Source: Cylindrodendrum hubeiense (taxonomy: Eukaryota; Ascomycota; Sordariomycetes; Hypocreales; Nectriaceae). From it: a stretch of DNA of 64,000 nt. Shown piece after piece: positions 22,208 through 32,579 of the stretch. The stretch is from contig JAANBB010000067.1 of assembly GCA_014621425.1 (NCBI GenBank), positions 62,001 to 126,000 on the forward strand, given 5' to 3'. Positions within the stretch are counted from its first letter, which is position 1; every line of letters begins with the position of its first letter. The translations under genes and the position numbers were made by a program. The notes under the pieces were generated by a model. The model was given only the letters and a program-made list of their open reading frames with translations, was not told the origin of the DNA and made no database searches.

Positions 22208-22376
22208 ACATTTATCATGAGTTCGATACGGGTGTACTTATCCCACTTCAAGTCAAATACATCCCCAGCAGGAGTTTTCACCTTGATTTGATACAAACAA
22301 TTAGAAAGATACCGATTGTATCATCTCCATCTTAAGCCAGTATTTGCGTGGCCACGACAAACAAGGATTCTAAATT

Positions 22377-23672
22377 ATGATTGACTCAGCCGTGCTCAAT
22401 TCATCCTATCTGGGGGCTGTGTACGATAAACCAGGCAAAATCAGCACCAAGGTGGTCGAGCTCACGATGCCAAGCCCGAAGACTGGAGAAGTTCTAATCA
22501 ATTTGTACGTCTTCGATGCATTCACTCGCTGCCGACTAGCAGGCCATGACTAAAAGCCATAGAACACACTCAGGAGTCTGTCATTCAGACCTATCCGTTA
22601 TGAAAAATTCTTGGAACTTGCCTGTTCTCGTCCCGGATAGTAAGTGTCCTAGTTACCCAGACTTGGAAAGTTCCCGTGAAGCCGCGAGCAATGTGTAACT
22701 AAATGCTGCGGCTCCACAGCACAAGTTGGCGGACATGAGGGCGTAGGAACTATTGTGCAAATGGGAGACGGATCGGATATGTACGGCTTTGGAATGGGCG
22801 ACCGAGTTGGAGTCAAATGGCTGAGGGAAACTTGCGGCACTTGCGGTACGTTTCTCAAATGAGTCTTAGCCGATCGTCTACCGCCTCCATCTGCCAAACT
22901 GACATGACATGAAGCATATTGCCTTGCTGGCGACGATGGTCTTTGTGCCAAACAGAGCGCCTCTGGCCTTTTCCAGCCAGGAACATTTCAGCAATATGTC
23001 ACAGCGCCCGCTCGTTATCTCACACCGATACCTGCCAAGCTGAGCTCTGAAGTGGCAGCGCCCATGTTGTGTGCCGGGATGACCTCATACGCAGCACTTC
23101 GGAAAAGTAATGCGAAGCCGGGGAATTGGATGGTTGTGTTGGGTGCAGGTGGTGGCGTAGGCCACCTCGTTACGCAGTTGGCAGCAAAGGCATTCGGGCA
23201 ACGAGTCATTGGTATTGATCAAGCGAGCAAGGAGAAGTTGGTCAAGGAGAGCGGGGCCGAGGTGTTCCTAGACGTGGCGACACAGAGCGGAGATGTATTG
23301 GCTGAAGTGACGCGTCACTCTGAAGGTCTAGGTGCCCACACCGTGATTGTGTGCGCAGCAAGCAACGCGGCATACTCTCAGGGCGTGGGCTTCCTGCGGC
23401 CCGGCGGTACATTGATCGGTGTTGGTATGCCAGGCGGTGATCCTACGCCGATTGCAACGGCAATGCCGAGCTTGATCGTCCAGAAGCAGCTCAAAATTGT
23501 TGGGTCGATATTGGGCAATCGGCAGGATGCAATCGACGTGTTAGAGCTCGCTGCAAGGGGGGTTGTTACAGTGCATTACGAAATCAGAGGGTTGGGAAGC
23601 TTGACACAGACTTTCGAGGATCTAGAAAGTGGAGCGTTGACAGGGAGAGCGGTGTTAGACCTGTGCGGCTAG
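22377..23672 (+). CDS. Zinc-dependent alcohol dehydrogenase (MDR, ADH1-like)
   Basis: 362 aa. Exons are 22377..22504, 22563..22639, 22720..22845 and 22915..23672, with introns of 58, 80 and 69 nt. The joins restore the ADH signature: THSGVCHSDL (catalytic zinc Cys), GGHEGVG (catalytic zinc His and Glu) and a four-cysteine structural zinc lobe ETCGTCAYCLAGDDGLC. The Rossmann motif is VLGAGGGVGHL, followed by an acidic residue (GIDQ) that favours NAD(H). It would interconvert an alcohol and an aldehyde, probably an aryl aldehyde made elsewhere in this cluster. Two tandem CGG-N10-CCG palindromes about 170-200 bp upstream link it to the neighbouring genes. Family is certain, substrate inferred. 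Confidence 0.94.
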
Positions 23673-24199
23673 TGACGCGAGAAGTTATCAACCGAAACAC
23701 CATCCATTGTGATGCCACCATGACGCTGGATTTCTAAGTATTCAATGCCAGTGCTTCCTACTCGTTTCATCGCCTAGCTTGCGTGGGAAATGACCCTCGT
23801 TCTCCATGTGACAACCTCATTTCCCCCGCAAGCTAGGCTATAGCGTCCTGCAAGCCACCTCACTTCGTAGTGCACTCACCCTGCGTAACTCTTCCCCGCA
23901 CAAGGGCAAAGCCGGCAAGTAGGAATCGCTGCGGACTTTTTAAGAGCCCGAGGTATCAAATCCGGTCAAGTAATTGGCTTGAGAAACGCGGGGTAGCTGG
24001 TGTCGCACCACTAGCCTTAAGCGGCAACCAAGCCAGTTTAGTACATTTCCTTTAACATAGCTACAACCCCGTCGTCATTGCTAACGCCCAACGAAGAGAT
24101 TGTTCCTTTCTCCTTCCAAAACTTACCCGGTTTATTTTGCTCGTTAGACAGCTCGTCATCGTCACTGTTCATATCCTCTCTCCACACCGTCAACCACGA
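23673..24199. other. Intergenic region between ADH and second regulator
   Basis: 527 bp without a gene. It includes a long inverted repeat (23772..23838, listed separately) starting 99 bp past the ADH stop. The rest is presumed promoter of the regulator. Confidence 0.5.
23772..23838. repeat. Long inverted repeat / hairpin
   Basis: Two 22-nt arms (23772..23793 and 23817..23838) are complementary with one mismatch and separated by 23 nt. The arms begin GCCTAGCTTGCG and end CGCAAGCTAGGC. It lies just downstream of the ADH gene. It could be an RNA stem in the 3' UTR, a transcription-end structure, or the remains of a small mobile element. Confidence 0.75.
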
Positions 24200-26625
24200 A
24201 TGACAATGGCAGGCAACAATCCAAGGGTCTCAAAGAAGTCTCGTTCAAATCGGTCTCTAATTAGCTGCGACCGATGTAAGAGCAGGAAGACAAAGGTGAG
24301 ACTCATCCCGCTGTACTGACTGATCGCTAATGGATTCATCAGTGTAACAAACCAGGTTTGTCCTGAATTATTACGAACAGGCAGCTTGCTAACCACAGAT
24401 GGCAGACGCCGATGGCCCATGCGATTACTGCCGCGGCATTGACAAGGTTTGTTCGTTTGACATCAACAAACGACGCCAGAAGCCATTCTACTTTGTCTCG
24501 GAAGAGGAATATAGGCTTCTCTTACAACTTTGCCAGCATTGTTTCCCCAGTGAAGAATTAACGATTCAGAATTTACGACGATTGACCTCTGAAAAGTCGA
24601 GGACCCAGTTCCAGAGTGGAGTTTCAATATCAGCCACAACCGACAGAGCGACGGAGGACTCTGATGGGGTTCAAGATCCCGCAAATGTCTCAGAAGAGCA
24701 AGATGAATTTGAATTACCGGAGATTGTTAGCCTTCACGAAGACTTAGGCTGTCTATTGGCTGATTCTCAAGGCGAGTATCGTCAGTTATTCGCCCTCAAT
24801 GCCCCTTATCAACAATGTTGACGCATATCAGGCTACATGGGAGCTGAATCCGGGGTCAGTTTCAACACTGCCGTTAGGTCCTGGACTTTTAAGACCGTGT
24901 TGCAGAAAGACGGAGACAAGATTCCGTCTATGGTCAAGGTAGTGTTGCCTGCGACGACATCGAGATTGAGTACCGCCATTACATCTGGGAAGCCATTCGA
25001 CTTGCCACCACAAACCGTATTGTCAGCGTCTGCGGCCCGCTATTTTGAAGAAGTGCACTGCTTGTATTGGCTCTATTCGGCCGAGGAATTTTACACTCGA
25101 CTTGATGCTACTTTCTCTGGCCGCCACACAGAACAAACTTACTCTTGGCTCTGCTCCCTACATAGCGTGGTAGCAATGGGTGCGTTAGCTGAATCATCTT
25201 GCAACGGCCTACCCAAAGGGAAGTCGGCGTATGATCCACTAGAGGCTGCTAAATCCCTTGTGTCAAGACTATGCGATGAGGCAAATCTCGACAGTGTAAA
25301 AGCGCTGGTTCTCCTGGTAAATGACTTTTCTTTTCCGTTAAATTGTTGGAGTCATGCTTATGTACCCTATGCTAACATCTAGTAGTCCCTCGCACTTGAG
25401 TCAAATGGATATACGAATTCAGCATACTTGCATGTTGGTCTTGCCTCTCGTATCGCTTTTTCTCTAGGTTTGCACCTCGACAAATACTCAGCAAGGGATG
25501 GGCTAGTACCCAAAGAGAACGCACGTCGCGTCTGGTGGACTTTGTTCCTTTTCGACCAAGATCTGTCTCTGCAACTAGGCAAACCTTGCATGTGTGGATC
25601 AACGCCTGTTTGCCCATGGCAGCCCCCCCTTCCATCCGAACAGGTACTTTGAATATTAAACTACTGCGTCATTAATTCTCTAAAAGTTGCGCAGATTGTC
25701 AGCCCCGGTTCATACACCCCCCATGACTATCTTCAGCATAGTATACGCCTGGCTCAGCTTACAAAAGACATCCGACACAAACTATACACTGAACCAATAC
25801 AACAAGGTCGACAGTTGAATCAAGCCCATATTGAGTATGCCATGAATTCGCTTAAAGGTTGGCTGGAAGACGTTCCACCACATCTTTGTATCACAAGTTC
25901 TGTGACACCCATGTACCGAAGGTCAATTTCTGTACTCCATCTTCGTTACTGGAACACCGTCATACTTGTTACTCGACCTTTTCTCCTTTGCGGCGTCTTA
26001 CGAAAAAAAGAGATATTCGGGACTCCGAAGCAAAAGTATTTTGGTACAATGGCTCAAGCCTGTGTCTCGGCGGCGAAAGTTTCACTTGAGATTTTCGAGG
26101 GCATCTTGATGCACGGAGCTATTTCTAGCTTGGTAACCGTTGACTTTTTTTTCGCTTTGCAAGTCCTTCAGGTGTTTCTCGTGGCATCCGCCCTGAACGA
26201 CTGGGAAGACTACCGAGATCAAGGAACGCGCTGTATGAAGGTTTTACAAGCCATTGGCTCTTCTGGTTTTCCGAGACATCTTCTTCCAGAGACCCTGTTT
26301 CAACTACAAAGGTTTGGGCTTGCTGATGTTGATTCCGGTGAGCCCTGCTCTGTTAAAACACCCTATAACCCTACTACTGAGATGGACGAAGCATTGAATC
26401 CAAGGTACCGACTCTTAGCAAGTAACGTGCGACTGAAATCGCTCACACCTTCACAGGGCATCCGAGATGAATGCAACAGAGCAAAGCCAAAGTTTAGTAT
26501 TCAGTGAGATGGGATTTTATGATGTAAGCATTGACCATGAGCTTTTAGAAAGTCTAATGGACTTTTCTGAAATGTTCAGTATGAGCGATGACCAGCTGGG
26601 AGCATCTTTTGAAGGAATATCATAG
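24200..26625 (+). CDS. Zn2Cys6 fungal transcription factor with 13-nt microexon
   Basis: 701 aa predicted from seven exons: 24200..24295, 24343..24355, 24406..24780, 24832..25316, 25386..25643, 25695..26404 and 26457..26625; all phases close. The zinc cluster (Cys23, 26, 33, 42, 45, 52) is split by two introns, the middle piece being a 13-nt microexon (CNKP). The fungal trans domain shows GYTNSAYLHVGLASRIAFSL, ARRVWWTLFLFDQDLSLQLG and VTRPFLL. The last exon adds an acidic C-terminus (FSEMGFYDV, LLESLMDFSEMF), typical of an activation tail. It is the regulator nearest the genes carrying the CGG-N10-CCG palindrome and so the best candidate to bind it. The 3' exon is inferred from frame and splice sites only. 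Confidence 0.88.
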
Positions 26626-27450
26626 CTTCTTTAACTTGCAATATTCTTCTTCTTAATTGCACGACGTATGCATTTATCTCGTCCATTTTTCAATACAACT
26701 CATTTACCTTAACGCACCACACGTTTTTTCAGTCCACTATTTTTGCTCACCTGCCGCAGTGTCTGGTATTGGATGATAGTGGCATATTGATTGCGGAATA
26801 ACTTTAGTAAATTCCACAACAGTGGTGTTCTTCCCCAGGCATGTGCGTGAGTCCTAGCCAAACTGTCACAGGCAGAAGGTTAACTCAAAAGGCTGAGGTC
26901 AGAGGGACATGCCCAACTGACCGTCATAAAATATAGCGGCAATGAAGCAAAAGGGGCTGGTTTCGCCTGGTAGACATCGACATTCATTATTTATTGACCC
27001 CAGTTCGAGTTAGGATGATATCAAATGGCTACAAGTTTTGGCAACGTCCCAATCCTGGTCAAAAGATCCAGCAAGCTGAATACGCAAATATTCCGCATCA
27101 AATCGCAGATCTTTTATGTACACCCTCAGCTATAGCAAGCAGGACATCGAACACACAATTCAGAATAAGTTCAATGTCAACTTTTTACATAGTCATTACT
27201 AAATTGGAGAAATAGTTGTCAGAGATAGGGTTGAAGCTACAATTTGCTTGAGTGGGATGACTGACTTAATGCGGGAGACTCATCCCCGCTACGTCAACAC
27301 AAAGCGCGTAAAATATTTGTTTCCAGGTGAGGAGCATTCTTACATAAATAAAGCTTCTAGGCAAGGAAAACTAACAAATAAACCTAGTTTGAAATTGAAA
27401 AATGCACATTTGTCTTGCGTAATTAAACCAAGAACCAAACGTAAAGGTTC
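26626..27450. other. Convergent 3' region, no gene seen
   Basis: 825 bp between the regulator and the ALDH, both ending here. AT-rich; the two short forward ORFs (around 27000 and 27250) have no domain signal. Confidence 0.5.
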
Positions 27451-29086
27451 TCACTCCATCCAGGTGACAGTTTTGTAGTACAGAAACTCATCTAGGCCCT
27501 GATAACCATTAAAGCGACCAAAGCCACTTTTCTTGACTCCTCCATGAGGCAGAGAATACTCGTCATGCACAGTCATGGAATTGATGTGCACTGCTCCCGA
27601 CTCCAAACCGTCTGCAACGCGGAATGCAGCCTTCAGATCTTCGGTGAAGACAGAGGCCGACAAGCCGTACTCTGTATTGTTAGCAAGTTCCAAGGCTTCA
27701 ACCTCCGTCTTGAAGGTTAATAGAGACACGCTCGGTCCGAATGATTCGGTCTGATACAAGGCCATATTCTTTTCAACATCTTTAAGGATGACGGGTTGCA
27801 TATGAGTTTCGACTTGGCCATCATGGGCTGCATCGAATATCTTCATTGACTTGGCTCCCTTTGAGATTGCGTCCGCAACAAGGCCATGATTTCTCTTCGC
27901 CGATGCTGCTGTGATGAGCACTGGCGTATCACTTGCGGCTCCAAAGACCTGTCGGGTGGTGTCGCGGAGAACTTTTTGAAACCTCTCGGCGACAGATTCA
28001 TGCACCAGGATGCGCTCTGTCGACATGCAAATTTGGCCAGCCTAAATATAAATGTTAACTTAGGCTTGGATTTGTATCATAATCTCAATGATGCGAAACT
28101 CACGTTCATGAAAGCTCCTCTCGCGCAATGCAACGCTGCCTGCTCAAGGTTTGCATCTTCCAGCACAATCGCGCTTGCCTTGCCTCCAAGTTCCATGAGA
28201 ACTGGTTTCAAATGCTTACCAGCCAACTCTGCAATAATGCTGCCGACTCTCGTGCTACCTGTAAAATTGACTTTCTTCACATGTGGGTTTGCTATAAGCT
28301 CGTCGATAATGACAGGCGCATCCGTTGGCGAATGGAAGATGAGGTTGAGGCAGCCATTAGGCAGTCCAGCTTCTCGAAAAACATCGGCGATTGCCCAGTA
28401 GCACATAGGAGATAGCTCCGCCCCCTTGAGGATGGCAGTGTTTCCGGTTGCGAGGGCAAATGAAATGGACCGGAGGCCAAGATGATATGGGGCGTTCCTG
28501 GTCGAGTAAAGTGAGCTTCCAAAATCTGTCGACGTATCCGTGAATGTTTGGGATCTTACCATGGTGCGATTCCCACATTGACACCATAGGGCTTTTTATA
28601 TATGATAGCCTTCATTCCGTCGTAGTTGGACTCTGGGACAGATCCCTGAATTGCGCCGGCGATTCTTCCGGCTGTGTCCTTGAGGCCTTCAATCGCCAGG
28701 CCAAGAATGAAGTCTTGGTAGCCTTGATCAGCGCCAATTTCCTCATGCATGTAGCTGCCAAGCTCCTCTCTGCGCTTATCCATGATGTCAGCCGCAGCGA
28801 GGAAGATGTCGCGGCGCATGAACGCTTTGGTACGCGACCACGCTGGAAACATGTCCTGTGCATTCTGGACAGCATCCTCAACATGCTGCTTCGTAGCGCA
28901 GGACACAGACCACACTTTTTTCCCTGTCAGCGGACTGATAACTGGGAATGAAGACGAAGTCTCGATGTCTTTGCCGTTGAGGATGAGGGGAACAGTCTTG
29001 CTCGTCGTGATGCTTCGGCGACCTCCGTTGCGCCATGCTTGAGCCCAGGAAGGGCTCAAGTTTCGAGAAAGTCTTATGCGGTTCAT
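27451..29086 (-). CDS. Aromatic-type aldehyde dehydrogenase (salicylaldehyde/vanillin DH-like)
   Basis: 503 aa in three exons: 29086..28560, 28497..28104 and 28041..27451, with two 62-nt introns. Motifs are LILNGKDIET near the N-terminus, GIAPWNAP, FTGSTRVG, the general-base Glu in LMELGGKASAIV and the nucleophile Cys in AGQICMSTERI. The C-terminus has HGGVKKSGFGRFNG. The pattern fits the DoxF/vanillin dehydrogenase branch rather than the ALDH at 12051. A basic, Ser/Thr-rich N-terminal extension (RNGGRRSITTSK) may target mitochondria. It is followed in the same orientation by the thiamine-diphosphate decarboxylase gene, whose arylaldehyde product it could oxidise. No CGG-N10-CCG site lies in its promoter. 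Confidence 0.92.
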
Positions 29087-29855
29087 TTTAATAGGCAAAT
29101 ATTACCAGTTTTTGTGTCTATTTCTGTTGCGGTACTTCAATCAAGGTCATTAAGTGCTCACAATCGCGTCGCAGGTGTCATAACTACAGACAACAGGCCA
29201 AACCAAGATTGAGTGAAATAGCCACCTGTCACTAGGCTAGTGTCCCGCAAATTTCGTGACGGAATGAGTTCTCCTTCCGACTGGGGTGTGATTGTTATCG
29301 TCTTGGCATCACTGACCGAATATGGGAGGCCGCATGAAGACCTGAGACCTTCCTCGTACAGCGTGCCGCAGACCCACTTTCCGATACGATTCCTAGCAGT
29401 TCCGAGGACATCGCGGCTGGGTGATTTGAGGCTGATAGCCTATCTAACAGGGGCTCGCTTAAAGTAGTAGACCTGTAGTAGAGAAGCACGACATGTACAG
29501 GGGTGAATGAGCACGTCTACGCGAGTACCAGTGCAGGTACTCGTTCGAATGAGAACCGATCAATGTGAGTAAATATTAGCGATATAATGGCAGATCATGG
29601 GTTTATGGCGATTATGGCGGCCCAAAGAAGAGATCCATTTGAAGCATCAGCATGCAAGAAACGAGCAGAGTTTGTTATTATGGCTCCCATGGTAATGCTA
29701 GGTATTCCTGTTGATCACACCCTCTACCGTGCGTGTGCATGAATGAGATCCGATTAATATTTATTGAATTAAAACGACTCATAGAGGGGTGTTTTATTAT
29801 CTCTTTACCGATCTGGACAGAAGGTGCTATCATCGTTTCTTTGCCTCCGTCGCTC
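29087..29855. other. Intergenic region upstream of the second ALDH
   Basis: 769 bp, no supported gene. It contains a perfect 8-bp inverted repeat (29522..29529 and 29536..29543, CGAGTACC/GGTACTCG, 6-nt loop) and several TTCCGA half-sites at 29274-29410, without the N10 spacing. Confidence 0.5.
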
Positions 29856-31836
29856 TTACCATGCCCCCTTGAGCCGAACTTCGAGGATTGCTGAGATGCC
29901 AGATTGAACCTTTGCTATGGCTTCCGGCAACAAACGAAGCAAATCGTCGCTTGTAGAGACGACTCCAGCCCATGCGCTCCCTCCTGACGCTGCCTTTCCT
30001 ATACCGGAGAAATCGGGTGTCGGAGAGAATGAAATATTTAGTTCCTCATTCGATAGTTTGGATCCATATCCATCAGGATGGACCAAGGTCAATGAGTTCC
30101 GGGGAGCGTTCCATCCTGTTTCAATTAGTTTGGGTATAGCTGCCGCTGGGGAGGATGTGTAGTTAATGAATACGCACCCTTGTTACTGAGGACCACAGTC
30201 AAAGTTGGTAACCCATATCTCTGGGCAATCCAATACACGGTGCTTGGAACCCCAAACATGTATGTCCCATCACCCACAATAAGTGTCACAAACTTTCCCT
30301 TTCCTTGGCCTCCAGCCAACCAATCTGAAGCCAGCTTGACACCGATCGTAGCACCTCCAGACCAACCAAGGCCGCCTCCACCACAGTTGATGAGATGTCC
30401 GGGCTCATCTACCTGGAGCTGCTCGTAGATAAAGGGTGCATTGGTGACCGCTTCAACGCACCAGATAGTATCTGTGGGGCATTCTTTCCGTAACTGAGCA
30501 CAAAGGTAGGATGTTCCTACTTGCGACGAGGGGTCAGCGGGTGTTGCAGCGATCTTTGAGAGCGTTTCGAGGTGTTGTCGATGCGATTTTTCTAGTGCCT
30601 CCCACCGTGTCACATAGGGCTCGGTGTCTTTGACGGCAGAGTAGCGTTTGTGATGATCAATGTAGCTGTTAAGCTGTCGGATCGCCGTCTCTGAGTCGGC
30701 ACGATACCTTCTAAAGGCAGGGATGTAATGCAAAGGCATATTCTGTTTGAGAGGGTCAATGTCGATGTGAATGATTCTTGCATCAGCGCGCGGCTTGCAT
30801 TGGGTTGGGATCCAAGGAACATCGCAGTCGATGACGAGAATTGCGTCAGCTTTCTCAATTCTCTCGTGTCGCCCAATTCCCACTCCTAGGAATGCGCGAT
30901 GGCTCCACGGGAAGCAGACATCACTCCCAAGTGCGTCCAGTACCTTTGTTCCTGGAATAGCCTCGACAAGTTTAACCAGCTCGGGAACGGTTGCATGATT
31001 ACGACCGGTGTACCCAACAATAATTAGCGGGCTATCAGCATCCGCCAGCATGGATACAATGGTATCAAGTGCATCAGTGGGCAATCCAGTTGGAGAAACA
31101 CTACCCCATACGTCTTGGTCAAGATGGTAGGGTGTGATCTCCTCCTCCATAATCTCCCGAGCACCCACGATGTATGATGGACCCTTAGGATCGCTAGTCG
31201 CAAACTGTAGCGCCCGATTCAAGACTTGCTTGATGTTTTTACCAGTCTTGAACTCGCCGGTGAAGCGGCAAAATTGTGAAACGATCTGCTTTTGATCTGG
31301 TGCATCTTGAAGCCAATGGATATACTCGGTACGAGATCCGCGGGTCTCCCCCTCCAAGGTGAAGGGTGAAAGGCCGGCGAAAACAAGAACAGGACAACGA
31401 GCTACCGATGCATTATGCATTGCGCAACCGAGCATCTGGGTGCCCACATCAACATGAACCAGAACACACTGAGGCTTTCCGGTGAGGCGGGCAAACCCAT
31501 CGGCCATGCACATGGCCACCATCTATAGCTTGTCAGTTTATCTCGTATGTGGACTTTTTCTAGGCAAATACAACGGACCTCATGAGGACATGTTATTACC
31601 CTAGGAAATTGAATCCCTTTGAGGTGGGCTCGGTGAGCTAAGGCCTCCATGATGGCCGGATGATCCGATCCCAAGTTCACAAAAACATGGGTGACACCCG
31701 CCTACGTGGAAGGTAAGCTTGCGAAAATTCTACATTGCAAACGCTCTTCAGCGTTGAGTGTGAGGCTTATGGTTACCTCCCACAGCCCTTCAAAGAAGGC
31801 AAAGGATGCCGAATATTTTTCCCTGTCCAAGGGCAT
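29856..31836 (-). CDS. Thiamine-diphosphate-dependent decarboxylase (benzoylformate decarboxylase/ALS-like)
   Basis: 595 aa from exons 31836..31777, 31701..31579, 31522..30178 and 30115..29856. The ThDP N-domain shows GVTHVFVNLGSDHP and the catalytic Glu in CPHE (about 61), then ADGFARLTGKPQC. The cofactor-binding C-domain has GDGTYMFGVPST ending at the join SNKG-GWNAPRN. Such enzymes cleave 2-oxo acids; benzoylformate decarboxylase gives benzaldehydes, which would suit the adjacent aryl ALDH. Acetolactate-synthase-like or oxalyl-CoA-type reactions are alternatives. An extra 5' mini-exon starting at ATG 31902 (11 nt, spliced by a 45-nt intron) would add seven residues in frame and is equally compatible; I list the conservative start. 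Confidence 0.87.
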
Positions 31837-32437
31837 TAACGACTTGCTTCAACTAGGTAGTTAAATTCTGAACATTGTTTAGTCGACTTACAAAGTGTCC
31901 ATTGCGACTGATGTCATAAGTGGTGTGAATGATAAGACCGACAGTATATACCTTAGTAATGGATAATAGCATTTACTGCAACAATGTAGCCCATCCATCT
32001 ACTTTTTAAGTAAGTGTCTGTACATCTTGCCCCAGTTCTCTAGCGTAGCGGGCGGTCTAGGGTAGCTGCTGGTCAGTCGGAACGAGCTTCCGTCTCGGCT
32101 GTGAGTCCATGTCGGAATGACGTATCATCCCATGATGCAGTAGTGTAACCGCCGGAAGTGAGATTATAGCTTTATGACGACTCTGTGAAATCATTACGAT
32201 AGTTTAGTGGCAAATTGTACCAATTAAGAGCACCCGGTTGCGGTCCCGAAATCTTGGGCGCAACCAATTGGCATGGTGGGTCCACCTTTAGATAAGTGTG
32301 TCGGGGACTTTTACTATGAGCATTGTCCTCCCGAGTCGGATCCAACACGGAGCCAAATCGAGATGGAATGTTTCTCCAATATTTATGAACGCCATAGAGA
32401 ATCCAGTAAAACCTGCCGCAATGACCTTATTGCGGTA
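31837..32437. promoter_or_regulatory. Promoter region of the ThDP decarboxylase
   Basis: 600 bp without a gene. A near-match to the cluster palindrome (CGG-N9-CCG, flanked by GT) lies at 32078..32092, about 240 bp upstream of the start. Further TCGGAA/CGGAAG half-sites are at 32113 and 32153. Confidence 0.4.
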
Positions 32438-32579
32438 CCGTAAGAACTCGATAAATTCGGACGCGTTAAGTGGAGATTTTACTGCATAATTCCACTTTTA
32501 TCCGTTCAAAACGTCACATCCCATCCAAAGTATTGGCCAGTGGAATTTTAGCGCTATCCGAATTTATCGAGTTCTACGG
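32438..32579. mobile_element. MITE-like element with terminal inverted repeats and TA duplication
   Basis: 142-bp element with about 23-nt terminal inverted repeats (left CCGTAAGAACTCGATAAATT..., right its complement with one base missing), both flanked by TA (32436..32437 and 32580..32581). TA target duplication and short size suggest a non-autonomous Tc1/mariner-type MITE. The interior has a further small inverted repeat (AAGTGGA/TCCACTT). It encodes nothing. It sits at the right edge of the aromatic cluster. Confidence 0.75.

Larger units (their letters stand above)
21464..22376. promoter_or_regulatory. Upstream region of the ADH gene with two palindromic sites
   Basis: 913 bp, no convincing gene. 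It contains two adjacent CGG-N10-CCG sites at 22171 and 22192, only 5 bp apart, about 170-200 bp before the ADH ATG. Confidence 0.6.
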
